From JBFGFX01 sp965232455 (lineage in GTDB: Bacteria; Pseudomonadota; Gammaproteobacteria; Steroidobacterales; Woeseiaceae): 64,000 nt of DNA. Below are positions 8,392 to 17,190 of the stretch, one piece after another. The position numbers and the translations under genes are program-made. The notes under the pieces were generated by a model. That model did not search any database and had not been told where the DNA came from. It saw only the letters and a list, made by a program, of their open reading frames with translations. The stretch's first letter is position 1; every line of letters begins with the position of its first letter. The stretch lies in the NCBI GenBank assembly GCA_965232455.1, contig OZ246981.1, positions 1,798,001 through 1,862,000 of the forward strand, in the 5' to 3' direction.

Positions 8392-8425
8392 GCAACCATA
8401 TGTCAACCGCAACCAAATGTCAACC
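8392..8425 (-). promoter_or_regulatory. Tandem 17-bp repeat promoter-operator of the toxin-antitoxin pair
   Basis: GCAACCATATGTCAACC (8392-8408) is followed at once by GCAACCAAATGTCAACC (8409-8425), with one mismatch. On the minus strand the distal copy supplies TTGACA (8418-8423), and 17 nt further the proximal copy supplies TATGGT (8395-8400) as the -10 box. The repeats therefore coincide with the core promoter, as expected for antitoxin autorepression. Confidence 0.7.
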
Positions 8426-8491
8426 CAGCAGATCGCGCCCAGCCGTCACTGCCGCGCCGATTTCTCCGCGCGCCGCACGCACCGTGTATTT

Positions 8492-8707
8492 TCAGCCGCC
8501 GAACAGATCGAACTGGGGCGCGTTGTCGGGGTCTTCCGCGCACACGTGGCAATAGAATCTGCCGTTGACTTCGGTCCGCGCAAAAACACGCCCGTTAGGC
8601 AGAGTTGCCCAGTCGCCTCTCCCTTCGACATTTCTGTCGCCAGGCGAGACGTGTAAGACGCAACGCGGGTTGGAGCAGAACTTTTTGTCGTTGATTTGGA
8701 GCATCAT
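8492..8707 (-). CDS. Small Cys-rich protein, possible zinc ribbon
   Basis: This 71-residue protein has a CSNPRC pair near the N-terminus and CHVC near residue 54, so it could bind zinc with four cysteines. It begins only 5 nt after the stop of the AraC-type regulator on the same strand and is probably co-transcribed with it. No known family is recognised with confidence. The spaced cysteines and the tight spacing argue that it is a real gene. Confidence 0.55.
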   Translation of the reverse strand: MMLQINDKKFCSNPRCVLHVSPGDRNVEGRGDWATLPNGRVFARTEVNGRFYCHVCAEDPDNAPQFDLFGG

Positions 8708-8712
8708 GCCGC

Positions 8713-9444
8713 CTAGCCCATGAACGGCCCGCGGCCCTGCTTGCGTGCCTCATCGGCGGTACAGCCACCGATTGCTCGAAAATCGCGAGCCAGGTGTGGG
8801 TGGTCGAAATACCCGTGGTCCGCAGCAAGCCCGCTGATGTTCCGTGTCGTGGGCGCGGCGCTGAACGCCTCTTGAAAGCGAAGTAGACGAAGATACTGGC
8901 GGGGCGCAAGACCGACGTGCCGTGCAAACCATCGCTGCAACTGCTTCGCTGACAGACCTGCGTGACGACGAAGTTCGTCCACGGAACGGCAACCGGGGAT
9001 CAGTCCGCCGATACGCGAAACACCGGGGTCGTGCCGCGAAAACCAGCCTTGCACCGCGCGGGTGCGCATCCGATCATCGTCGAAGTGGCGGAACACGGCC
9101 TCGATCCGTGGCGAGCCCGCGTCGATCCAGGTATCCACGAACCCATCCAGCGGTCTATCGCTTAAGAAACGCCAGGCCCAAGGCCACAACCGGACTCCCC
9201 AAAAAGCGGCGTCTCCGCTCGCCACGAACTCGGCCGGCTGCCGTATCAGACCAACCGCGAAGGTACGCGGTTGACGCTCGCCGAACGCCGACCACCCGTT
9301 GATCCGCCGAATGATCTCCACACATCCGTCCGGCATTGCCGTTTGCCGCTTCCGCACCCGATGCGCGTCTGAATAAGTCAACGTCCAGCACGTTTTGACA
9401 AACGCTCGCAGATCGTCCCGCACTGGCAGCTCTCGATAATCCAT
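8713..9444 (-). CDS. AraC family transcriptional regulator
   Basis: This 243-residue protein has an N-terminal sensing domain of the type that begins with a LRAFVKTCW motif, and a C-terminal AraC double helix-turn-helix. The latter shows ELRRHAGLSAKQLQRWFARHVG, then the P-R-Q-Y-L-R-L-L-R-F-Q stretch and the second helix pair ending in HGYFDHPHLARDFRAIGG. It probably regulates itself or neighbouring genes. The small Cys-rich gene follows it directly. The ligand is unknown. Confidence 0.88.
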   Translation of the reverse strand: MDYRELPVRDDLRAFVKTCWTLTYSDAHRVRKRQTAMPDGCVEIIRRINGWSAFGERQPRTFAVGLIRQPAEFVASGDAAFWGVRLWPWAWRFLSDRPLDGFVDTWIDAGSPRIEAVFRHFDDDRMRTRAVQGWFSRHDPGVSRIGGLIPGCRSVDELRRHAGLSAKQLQRWFARHVGLAPRQYLRLLRFQEAFSAAPTTRNISGLAADHGYFDHPHLARDFRAIGGCTADEARKQGRGPFMG

Positions 9445-9537
9445 CGTTCGTCAAATCCGGATTGCCGTTGTCGTCCCCGTACAAGACATCGACGCCGATC
9501 GCCGATAGCCTGGATCCTCAATTTCGAGAGAATACCG

Positions 9538-9984
9538 ATGAATCGACGCATTTTTGCATGCTTTGTGGCGGCGTGCAGCTTGGGATGTCGAGTCAGCGCG
9601 GGTGAGCCCGCGCCTTCGTTTGACTGGCTGAGCGGCACCTGGTTGCAACGGGACGACAATGGATGGACGGAAGAGACCTGGAGTTCGATGGACGGCGGAC
9701 TAATGCTCGGCACGAACCGCAGTTTTCAGGACGGAAAGATCCTGAGCTGGGAGTTCCTGAGAATCGAAACGGCTGAAGTGCCAAGTTACGTGGCGTTGCC
9801 AGGCGGGACGCGGACGGTTGTCTTCCGCCTGGTGAGCAACAGCGCCAACGAGGCGGTTTTCGAGAACGCGGAACACGACTTTCCGCAACGAATCACGTAT
9901 CAGCGACGCGATGACGTCTTACATGTCAGTATTTCGTCGATGGACGGCGCCAAGAAAATGTCATGGACGATGCGCAGGCAGTAA
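9538..9984 (+). CDS. Secreted DUF6265-like beta-barrel protein
   Basis: A 148-residue protein with an N-terminal signal sequence (about residues 1-21; the Cys near residue 17 is not in a clear lipobox). A short conserved domain follows, beginning FDWLSGTWLQ and ending in HDFPQRITYQ, a pattern of DUF6265 proteins related to small lipocalin-like barrels. The role is unknown and the site of action is probably the periplasm. A REP-like inverted repeat follows its stop codon and may terminate or stabilise its transcript. Confidence 0.7.
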   Translation: MNRRIFACFVAACSLGCRVSAGEPAPSFDWLSGTWLQRDDNGWTEETWSSMDGGLMLGTNRSFQDGKILSWEFLRIETAEVPSYVALPGGTRTVVFRLVSNSANEAVFENAEHDFPQRITYQRRDDVLHVSISSMDGAKKMSWTMRRQ

Positions 9985-9990
9985 CTGGTT

Positions 9991-10058
9991 GTCGCCCGTC
10001 AGGACGGGCTCCTACCACCGTTCTACGAGCCCTGTTGGAGCCCGTCCTGACGGGCGAC
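9991..10058. repeat. REP-like long inverted repeat
   Basis: A perfect 22-bp arm at 9991-10012 is repeated inverted at 10037-10058, with a 24-nt spacer. Each arm itself contains the short palindrome CCCGTC-(AG or CT)-GACGGG. Two inverted, internally palindromic units outside genes are the layout of REP/BIME elements. The unit GGAGCCCGTCCTGACGGGCG resembles the GTAGGAGC-type REPs of pseudomonads. I saw no second copy elsewhere in the window. Confidence 0.65.
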
Positions 10059-10102
10059 CCGCCTGCCGAACATAAAACACACAGATAGTTTTAAGACCGC
10101 TT

Positions 10103-10573
10103 CTAGCGAACGATTGTGACCGGACAGTGAGCGCTGTTGGCGACTGCATGGCTGACGCTGCCCAGAAGGACGCGTTTCAGGCCGGAACGCCCGTGAGAAC
10201 CGATGATAATCAGGTCTACTCCGTGATCGTCGGCATAACTGCAGATCTCAGTTGCTGCGTGGCCCCATTGAAATGCGAGTACGGGCGTCGACGCCAATTC
10301 GCCCATCGCCGCCGCGGTTTCCGGGAGTTCGTTTTCGCGGGCGTGTTTCTCGAACTCGGTGCGAATCTCCTCGACCGGCATCGTCGCATAAGGCTTGGCC
10401 ATCGGATATTCGCCAACGCCCCAGGCGTGCGGAAGAACAGCATCCTCGCTCTGAACCATCAATACGGTTACCTGCGCCTCGAGCGCACGGGCCAGATCAC
10501 CGGCCAGGGTCGCCGCCTTGAGCGAGCCGGGCGAACCGTCGGTTGCAACAAGAAGATGCTGGATGTCACTCAT
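10103..10573 (-). CDS. Universal stress protein UspA family
   Basis: This is a single-domain 156-residue USP. The start (HLLVATDGSPGSLKAA) and the C-terminal G-2x-G-9x-G-S motif (GSHGRSGLKRVLLGS) are the ATP-binding elements, so it belongs to the nucleotide-binding subclass. It is cytoplasmic and usually linked to stress or energy limitation. It lies 255 nt downstream of the antiporter operon, while a tandem USP opens that operon, so stress proteins flank the transporter. Confidence 0.93.
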   Translation of the reverse strand: MSDIQHLLVATDGSPGSLKAATLAGDLARALEAQVTVLMVQSEDAVLPHAWGVGEYPMAKPYATMPVEEIRTEFEKHARENELPETAAAMGELASTPVLAFQWGHAATEICSYADDHGVDLIIIGSHGRSGLKRVLLGSVSHAVANSAHCPVTIVR

Positions 10574-10828
10574 TAACTACACTCCAAGATTAGCTGCCGG
10601 ACGACGTTGCCCGCACAAAGTGAACGGTGCGCGCACACCCGGACGACACCGGCCGCGCGGCACGATTAACGACGCTATCTTACCCACACCCATTAGTCGT
10701 AGCATTCGTAAATTCGGAGGTGAACGTCAGGTAATTTCGATTCAAAAATCGTCAATACTACGTATTAACCACATTGCGCGCGGCCGTCATTTGTGCCCGC
10801 CAAGCGGGAAGCCCCAGAAACTCACGCA

Positions 10829-12586
10829 TCACCCGAATGCCAACAAGACAAATACGAATACGAGCATCATCAGGTATAAGACTCCAGAGAATTCCCAGCG
10901 TCGAAACCGCTGTTCCAGCGGCCAGTCACCTTCGAGCGAGCGCAACGCGAGAACCGCCCGCCGCGACATCGCTTTTTGACCCCGGGGCTGCCTACGGTAT
11001 CTGTTCGCCGACCGGGACCAGGCCCGAGCGAGACGCTCCGCAACCCACAAGAGCGGGCTCAACACATCACCTGCGGGAATTTGCGGCACACGCCTGGTTC
11101 TTGTTGCGCGGGCCGATTTCCACGTTAGCCAAGCGATCGTCGAGCCAACGCCAGCGGGCCAGATAGCGTCCCAGAACGCCGCAAGAGTGAGTGTTTGCCG
11201 CGCCGCGCCGGCGGATTCCGACCACAGCCAGACGACAAAAGCCACGGCGATCAGCAAGACGGACCAAGACGGATAAAGGCCCGAACTCGAGCGCCGCCAT
11301 CGGGCGGCTCCGGTGGGCCGGACCAGATATAGAAAACGTATCATGACCAGCGTCGTGCCAATTGCAATGAGCGATAAATGAACGGCCAGAACGTGAGACC
11401 AGGGCGACGGCAGTACGGTGCTCAAAGCCGCCATGCCAAACTTGGCGACCGCACCGCTGGTGAACGGCAGGCCGGCCAGCGCCGATGCCGGGAGCAACAG
11501 TCCGGCGAAGACGTAGCCGCGTCGGATCGCATCGCCGCCGATCGCGGCCGCCACGCCGGCGCCGAGGAACAGCGCGCTCTTGGCAAAAGCGTGGTGAAGC
11601 GCATAAACCAGGATAGCGGAAAGGCAAAGCGACCACGATTCCGGCGCCACCATCCCCAAGCCCACACCAATCGTCATGATGCCCATCTGACTGATACTCG
11701 AATACGCCAGCGTCGTTTTAGCGTTTTCCTGACAGAGGGCGAGCAGCACGCCGTAGACGGCGGCAGCAAGGCCTAAGGCAATACACAAAAATCCCCATTC
11801 GGGTAACGCCACCTGCCCAAGCGGTAGAAACCGCAGCCAACCCAGCAGGCCGGCGTTGATCATGGCGCCGCTTAACACCGCGCTGGCGGGCGTAGGCGCC
11901 ACGGGATGGGCCAGCGGCAACCAGACATGAAGCGGCAGCGCACCGGCTTTGATGCCGAAACTCACCAGCAACAAACCGACAACCAGGCCGGATTGATTCG
12001 ACGCGGCGAAGTGTTCCAAACTCAACGAATCCGCACGCCCGGAGCCGATGACCAGCCCGGCAAACAGCAGCGCCTCCCCGAGCACGACGAGGTACATGTA
12101 AACACGCCCCGCCCAGCGCGCTTCCCGGTCCTGTTTGTGCACGATCAGGCCGTACGACGAAAAACTCAGCAGGGAAAAAAACAGGTAGAAGCCGAGCACG
12201 TCCTGAGCAATGATCAGCCCGAGGTTTCCGCTCATGGCCATGAGGTAAAAAAGGAAGAACCGCGTGCAGTTGCGGTCTGCGGCGAGATAGTGTGTTGCGT
12301 AAACGCCCGCCAGCAACCATACAACGGCCGTGAAGAACAGGAAAACCCGGCCAACCTCGTCCAGTCCAATTCGCTCACCGAGCAGCAGCCAGGGTAGTTC
12401 CAACACCCCGGCGGGTGAAAACGCGGCGGCAATCAGCGCGGGGAGCGTCGCCCACGGCGCGAGCCGGACGACCGCACGCCGCCAGCGCCTCGATAAGAAC
12501 GCGGAGGCGACGAGCAGCGGCGACACGGGCGTCAGCACCAGAGCGACGATCTCCGGAACCGAGACGGCTGACGAGCCTACGCTCAC
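10829..12586 (-). CDS. Third antiporter-like (NuoL/M/N family) subunit of the Mrp cluster, degenerate
   Basis: A polytopic membrane protein of 585 residues from the proton-conducting transporter family. The GTG start at 12586 overlaps the previous stop as GTGA, and the longer frame upstream is a shadow of the preceding gene. The conserved helix-7 Lys is present (GIKAGALPLHVWLP, K213), as is the later Lys in SGAVAKF. The helix-5 Glu found in FWEL of relatives is Ser138 (FFSLLSF), and the helix-8 Lys is Asn244 (AMINAG). A polar C-terminal tail and a last helix close the protein. It is likely a membrane subunit of the complex, perhaps without its own ion path. Confidence 0.85.
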   Translation of the reverse strand: MSVGSSAVSVPEIVALVLTPVSPLLVASAFLSRRWRRAVVRLAPWATLPALIAAAFSPAGVLELPWLLLGERIGLDEVGRVFLFFTAVVWLLAGVYATHYLAADRNCTRFFLFYLMAMSGNLGLIIAQDVLGFYLFFSLLSFSSYGLIVHKQDREARWAGRVYMYLVVLGEALLFAGLVIGSGRADSLSLEHFAASNQSGLVVGLLLVSFGIKAGALPLHVWLPLAHPVAPTPASAVLSGAMINAGLLGWLRFLPLGQVALPEWGFLCIALGLAAAVYGVLLALCQENAKTTLAYSSISQMGIMTIGVGLGMVAPESWSLCLSAILVYALHHAFAKSALFLGAGVAAAIGGDAIRRGYVFAGLLLPASALAGLPFTSGAVAKFGMAALSTVLPSPWSHVLAVHLSLIAIGTTLVMIRFLYLVRPTGAARWRRSSSGLYPSWSVLLIAVAFVVWLWSESAGAARQTLTLAAFWDAIWPAGVGSTIAWLTWKSARATRTRRVPQIPAGDVLSPLLWVAERLARAWSRSANRYRRQPRGQKAMSRRAVLALRSLEGDWPLEQRFRRWEFSGVLYLMMLVFVFVLLAFG

Positions 12587-14082
12587 GGTCCGTAGGCCCT
12601 TTCGGCAATCAGGCGTGCCCACTCGAGCGGACTGAACGGTACGTTTGCCAACAGGCCGACACCGAAGGTCAACAGCGCGGTGACGAGCGGGGGAAACAAC
12701 AGCATCCAGCCGGTTTCCAGCCGTCCCCGGCGCCGTTCGTCGGGCCACTCCTCCTTTGCTTCCTTGAACCACGCCGCATAAACGATTGGCAGAAAATAGG
12801 CTGCGTTGAGCACGCTGCTGGCGACGAGGACCAGGACAATCCACTCGTGACCGGCCGCCATCGCCCCGCTGCCGAGAAACCATTTGCTCACGAAGCCTGC
12901 GAGCGGCGGCACGCCGATCATGCCAAGCGCGGCCAGTGTGAAAGCCGCCATCGTCCAGGGCATGCGTCGCGCAACGCCGTCCATCTGGCTGATCCTGTGG
13001 ATGCCGAGCGTCTCCGCCAGGTTTCCCGCGCAGAAAAACAGGGTGATTTTCATGAGTCCCTGATGGACGAGATGGACGATTCCGCCGATCGACGCCAGCG
13101 GTCCGACGATAGCGACGCCCAGGGTGATGTAGGACACCTGGCTCACGGTCGAAAATGCCAGCCGGCGTTTGAGGTCGTCCTGATACAGCGTGCGAACCGA
13201 CGCGTAAACGATGGTCACCGACGCCGCGATCGCCAACGGTAAAGTCACGCCGATGCCGGCGGCAAACTCGATGCCGTAGACGTCGTAGATGACGCGCACG
13301 ATGCCGAAGGCGCCCGCTTTGACCACCGCCACGGCGTGCAGCAATGCCGACACCGGGGCCGGCGCCACCATCGCCCTGGGCAGCCAGCCGTGCAGCGGCA
13401 CCAGCGCCGCCTTTACCCCAAGACCCGCAATCAGCAGGACGAATATCATCGTGAAGGTTTCCCGGTCGGCAGTCGCTGCCGACCGGGAAACAACACCGCC
13501 AGGGGTAAACTCCAGTGTGCCAACCACGCTGTTGAGCCACACCGCACCGATCAGCAGCACCGCTCCGCCGCTGATCGTGTATCGCAAATAACTACGCCCT
13601 GCCAGACGCGATATCTCCGTGCCGCGGTGTACGATCAGCGGGTAGGTCGCCAAAGTAAGCAGTTCGTAGAAGAGTAGAAACGTAATCAGATTACCGGCCA
13701 GCGCCACACCGATCGTCGCCGTAACGCATAGGCTGAAGAAACCGAAAAAGCGGCTGCGGTGGGGGGAGTTTTCCAGATAACCGATGGCGTAAACGGTGGT
13801 CACCAACCAAAGGACGCTCGACAACGTCACGAAAAGCAGCGACAGGGCGTCGGCGCGCAGCACAAAATCCAACTCCGGCAGCAACGGCAAACGAGTTTCG
13901 TAGTCGGCGCCCTGGAAGACCCCCCACAACATCACGCCGACCAACGCCAACTTGAGCAGCGCGCCGGACAGGTTCAACACGGTCCGTGTCCTGACCTCCG
14001 ATTCGGGCAAAAAGAACACGAAGAGCCCGGGCAACAGTGAGCTCGCAAGAATAAGCAGGGGCAATGCGGCGTTTGGAGTCAC
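12583..14082 (-). CDS. Second MrpD-like proton-conducting antiporter subunit
   Basis: A 499-residue NuoM/MrpD-type membrane protein of about 14 helices. It keeps the family's charged residues: Glu in FYELLTLATY, Lys in GVKAALVPLHGWLP, Lys in AVVKAGAF and Lys in GFVSKWFL. The GTG start at 14082 overlaps the mrpD stop (GTGA) behind AAGG. The extra upstream part of the open frame overlaps mrpD and is not coding. In Mrp complexes such subunits carry the cation/proton exchange path. Having a second complete copy beside MrpD is unusual for ordinary seven-gene Mrp operons. Confidence 0.88.
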   Translation of the reverse strand: MTPNAALPLLILASSLLPGLFVFFLPESEVRTRTVLNLSGALLKLALVGVMLWGVFQGADYETRLPLLPELDFVLRADALSLLFVTLSSVLWLVTTVYAIGYLENSPHRSRFFGFFSLCVTATIGVALAGNLITFLLFYELLTLATYPLIVHRGTEISRLAGRSYLRYTISGGAVLLIGAVWLNSVVGTLEFTPGGVVSRSAATADRETFTMIFVLLIAGLGVKAALVPLHGWLPRAMVAPAPVSALLHAVAVVKAGAFGIVRVIYDVYGIEFAAGIGVTLPLAIAASVTIVYASVRTLYQDDLKRRLAFSTVSQVSYITLGVAIVGPLASIGGIVHLVHQGLMKITLFFCAGNLAETLGIHRISQMDGVARRMPWTMAAFTLAALGMIGVPPLAGFVSKWFLGSGAMAAGHEWIVLVLVASSVLNAAYFLPIVYAAWFKEAKEEWPDERRRGRLETGWMLLFPPLVTALLTFGVGLLANVPFSPLEWARLIAERAYGP

Positions 14083-15527
14083 CTTGGGGATACACCGGCG
14101 AACGGACCGCCGATTTCCATCCACGCCAGCGGCCAGGGCGCGACCAGACCAAACAGAAGGGCGCTCAAAGCCAGCGCGAACGCGGTCCATTCCATGACCG
14201 GCGGCACGGTTTGCGCACCCTGCGATACTTCGGTCTGCGTGAACGCATGGCCTACCACTTTGAATACATAGGCGGCGGCTAGGAGGCTGCCGAAAATCAG
14301 CACAATCGCCCACCACCACTGCCCCGCGTTGAGCGAAGCCTCGGCCACCAGCCATTTTGCGACGAACCCCCCGCTGGGCGGCAAGCCCATGAGGCTGACC
14401 CCGGCCAGCGCAAACGCCGAAAGCGTCAGCGGCAGGCGTTGTGCGATACGGTCGAGGTCGGCGATGCGATCGTGGCCCGCCGAACGGATGATGTTGCCCG
14501 CGGCGAGAAACATGGCGGCCTTGGCCAACGCGTGCGACAACAGCATATAGAGCGTCCCGCGCCACGCGGCGGACGTCACCATCGGAAAGGCGAACAACAG
14601 ATAGCCCAATTGCATGACCGTCGAGTTGGCAATCAATTCCTTGAGCCGCGTGCTGCGCAGAGCCTGCAGGCCACCCCAGAAAACGGCGGCTGCACCGAGC
14701 ACGCCGAAGAACTCACCGAGTAGCCCATGCTCCGCCGGAAAAACCGCCAGCCAAAGACGCAGCAGAATGTAAAAGGACGCTTTGACGACGAGGGCGGACA
14801 ACACCGCGCTTACCGGCGACGGCGCGCCGGCATGCGCCGGCGGCAGCCAGAAATGGAGCGGGAAAAGCGCCGTCTTGAGCGCAAGTCCGACGCTCATCAA
14901 AGCCAGCGCGCACCAGACCGCCGGGGAAAAGGTCACGCGTTCGGCGATGATCGCGATGTCGACGCTGCCCACGGCGTGGTAAGTCAACGCGACGCCGAGC
15001 AGATAACAGAGCGACCCAAGGAGCGTTGCCTGCAGATAACGCATTGCGGCGACCAGCGCACCCTTGTCGCCGGACAGCGCGGTCAACGCCACCGCCGCAA
15101 GACCGGTCAACTCCAAAGCGACGTAAAGATTAAAAATGTCGGCGGACAGAAACAGCGCGTTCAAAGCTGCGAGGAGAATGAGCCACAGCGGCCAGAAGCG
15201 CGCACGCTGTCGCGCGGAAAAATACACCGTCGAATACACGGTAACGACGAGAAACACCACGGCGGTCACGGCCAGCATCAGCAAACTCAGGCCGTCGGCG
15301 AAAAGCTCGATTCCCAGCGGCGCGCCCCAGCCACCCACGGCGTGGCGATAGGCGCCCGTTGACGCAAGGCGGTGCGCCAGGCCGGCGGCCGACAACGCGA
15401 TCGTACATGCGGCGCCCAGCGCCACGCTCGTTGCAACGTTCGGCCAAAGGAAACAGGCAAGCGCGGCAAACAGCGGCAGGACGATGAGAACCACGTCCCA
15501 CGGAAACGTTGCCGCCATCGTTGCCAT
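14079..15527 (-). CDS. mrpD: Mrp-type antiporter subunit D
   Basis: A 482-residue polytopic membrane protein of the MrpD/NuoN family, acting in cation/proton antiport in the inner membrane. Charged transport residues are intact: Glu in VALELTGLAA, Lys in LALKTALFPLHFWLP, Lys in ALVVKASFY and Lys in GFVAKWLVAE. It follows mrpC after a 117-nt gap and is itself followed, with a 4-nt overlap, by the second antiporter subunit. Among the three large subunits it is the closest to canonical MrpD in position after the C subunit. Confidence 0.9.
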   Translation of the reverse strand: MATMAATFPWDVVLIVLPLFAALACFLWPNVATSVALGAACTIALSAAGLAHRLASTGAYRHAVGGWGAPLGIELFADGLSLLMLAVTAVVFLVVTVYSTVYFSARQRARFWPLWLILLAALNALFLSADIFNLYVALELTGLAAVALTALSGDKGALVAAMRYLQATLLGSLCYLLGVALTYHAVGSVDIAIIAERVTFSPAVWCALALMSVGLALKTALFPLHFWLPPAHAGAPSPVSAVLSALVVKASFYILLRLWLAVFPAEHGLLGEFFGVLGAAAVFWGGLQALRSTRLKELIANSTVMQLGYLLFAFPMVTSAAWRGTLYMLLSHALAKAAMFLAAGNIIRSAGHDRIADLDRIAQRLPLTLSAFALAGVSLMGLPPSGGFVAKWLVAEASLNAGQWWWAIVLIFGSLLAAAYVFKVVGHAFTQTEVSQGAQTVPPVMEWTAFALALSALLFGLVAPWPLAWMEIGGPFAGVSPR

Positions 15528-15644
15528 CCGGGTTAGCCGGTCCCGCGACCCGCCAACACTGTGCGACCAATCGCCGCTGGTGCGCTGGAACCTGTCTCGA
15601 GATAATCGCCGCCGGCGCGACTACGGTCCATTTTGAGATAACTT

Positions 15645-15953
15645 CTAGTCACTGCGCCCGCCGGGCAGTTCCGCCGTTCCCGTTTGCGCCGCTACTTTTA
15701 ACATCAGCGTCAATGCAAAGGCGGTTACCGACACGGCGATCACAATACCCGTGATCACCATTGCGTGAGGCACGGGGTCCGGAGCGGCGTCGCCGCCGCG
15801 TTTCGCCAACGCCGCCAAAACCAGAAACGCGCCGCTGCCCATGACGTTGATCGCCAGGATCTTGCGCAGCAGATGGGCGTAAGCGATCAGCGCGTGAAGC
15901 CCGAGCGAAAACAGCCCGACGCCGACCAGAGCGAAAAAAAACGCGGTGCTCAT
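15645..15953 (-). CDS. mrpC: Mrp-type antiporter subunit C (NuoK-like)
   Basis: This 102-residue protein has three membrane helices and the MrpC/NuoK hallmark DPVPHAMVITGIVI in its third helix region, plus KILAINVMGSG in the second. It overlaps the stop of the preceding MrpB-like gene by 4 nt (ATGA). It is a small membrane subunit that in homologous complexes sits next to the large antiporter subunits. Confidence 0.93.
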   Translation of the reverse strand: MSTAFFFALVGVGLFSLGLHALIAYAHLLRKILAINVMGSGAFLVLAALAKRGGDAAPDPVPHAMVITGIVIAVSVTAFALTLMLKVAAQTGTAELPGGRSD

Positions 15954-16903
15954 TGGCCGCCGTCCCCTTTTGGACGCTCACCGAAAAAGAGCGCTGCCAA
16001 CGTTACACCGATTGAAAGGGCGGCGCCGGTTTCGAGAAGCAGAATCAGAACGGCTGCGTGTTCCTGAGGATACTCCAGCAGTTGCCGCCCTATCGCAACC
16101 ATGAACAACGCCGCCGCCAGAAACAGGGCCGGGCCCGCCACGAGAGCAATCCTCAGCGGCAGCCGCATGAATCGGCGTTCAGGCCGCCAACCCGCCAACA
16201 GCAGCAGCACCCCGGCAGCGCCCAATACCGCTCCCGCCTGAAAGGCGCCGCCTGGCGCATCCGCTCCAGCCCATAGAAGATAGGCCGCCAGCAGAACCAG
16301 CACCGGTATCAGTATCCGGACCAGCACATCCAGTACCCGAACCACCGCAACGGCGCGTTGCGACGGCATCCCGCCGAGCGACCAGACGCACAACAGCGCC
16401 AGCAATAGCACGAGCATCTCCAGCAAGGTGTCGTAGCTGCGATAGTTCAGCAATACGGCCGTCACCGGATTGTCTACCCCGCTGACGTCGAGGCTCGCAG
16501 CAACCTCTGCGCTCAGTCCTGCGGAACCAGCGGGGATAGACAACACCGAATAGCCCAGCCCCGCCGCCGTTAGCGTGAGCAGGACAACCGGGAGATAACG
16601 CAGCTGCCAGCTTGGCGCCCGCGAGCGCGGGCCTTCGTGGCGCGTCGATTCCAGGCCGTCCAACCTCGCCAATGCCGCCAACAACAAGGCCCCGGTCAGC
16701 CCGGCGCCAATCGCGACTTCAGCAAGCGCAATGTCGGGCGCTTCCAGCCGGATCCAGGCAAGCGCCAGCAGAAGACCAAAAGCGACAAACAGGACAACTG
16801 CCCTGAACAACCGCGGACTCGCCAGCGCCTGCCAGGCCAAACCCAATAGCCCCAATCCAAGCAGCGCGTCAAAACCCCAGTCCAGTAACCTTATCGCCTC
16901 CAC
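15950..16903 (-). CDS. mrpB: Mrp subunit B with MrpA C-terminal-type (MbhD/MbhE-like) N-terminal part
   Basis: This 317-residue membrane protein starts at a GTG (16903) inside the end of mrpG, a 13-nt overlap. The N-terminal third (helices with EAPDIALAEVAIGAGLTGAL) matches the MbhD/DUF4040 segment that in standard Mrp operons forms the C-terminus of MrpA. The last ~200 residues are MnhB-like, with APGGAFQAGAV. So the piece normally fused to MrpA is here fused to MrpB. Upstream residues in the longer frame are a shadow of mrpG. Confidence 0.87.
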   Translation of the reverse strand: MEAIRLLDWGFDALLGLGLLGLAWQALASPRLFRAVVLFVAFGLLLALAWIRLEAPDIALAEVAIGAGLTGALLLAALARLDGLESTRHEGPRSRAPSWQLRYLPVVLLTLTAAGLGYSVLSIPAGSAGLSAEVAASLDVSGVDNPVTAVLLNYRSYDTLLEMLVLLLALLCVWSLGGMPSQRAVAVVRVLDVLVRILIPVLVLLAAYLLWAGADAPGGAFQAGAVLGAAGVLLLLAGWRPERRFMRLPLRIALVAGPALFLAAALFMVAIGRQLLEYPQEHAAVLILLLETGAALSIGVTLAALFFGERPKGDGGQ

Positions 16904-17190
16904 GGCCGAATCCCTCTCCGCATGGCGCCGTTGGCGATGAGATGAGCGACGCTGGATCCCGCAAGCAGCACCAGGAGCCATATCATTAGCAGTTTGGCGA
17001 CCACGAACCCGGTGTCCGCCTGAAGGGCGAGTCCCGCGATGACCAGACCCAGACCAACGTTGTCCGACTTCGTCAACGCGTGCAGCCGTGTGTATACGTC
17101 CGGAAAACGCAAAAGCCCAAGGGTCCCTGCCAGAAAAAAGATGGCGCCGAAAATGAGCAGGCAGGCGGCAAGATAGTCAATTGGAAGCAC
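16891..17190 (-). CDS. mrpG: Mrp-type antiporter subunit G
   Basis: A 99-residue membrane protein with three helices and the MrpG motif LGLLRFPDVYTRLHALTKSD between helices one and two. It overlaps mrpF by 14 nt upstream and the MrpB-like gene by 13 nt downstream, which indicates translational coupling. Small subunits E, F and G form one end of the Mrp complex in known structures. Confidence 0.94.
   Translation of the reverse strand: MLPIDYLAACLLIFGAIFFLAGTLGLLRFPDVYTRLHALTKSDNVGLGLVIAGLALQADTGFVVAKLLMIWLLVLLAGSSVAHLIANGAMRRGIRPWRR

Noticed and set aside
12587..13540. N-terminal extension (318 codons) of the third antiporter subunit frame
   Set aside because: Lies inside the preceding subunit gene; the true start is the GTG that overlaps its stop.
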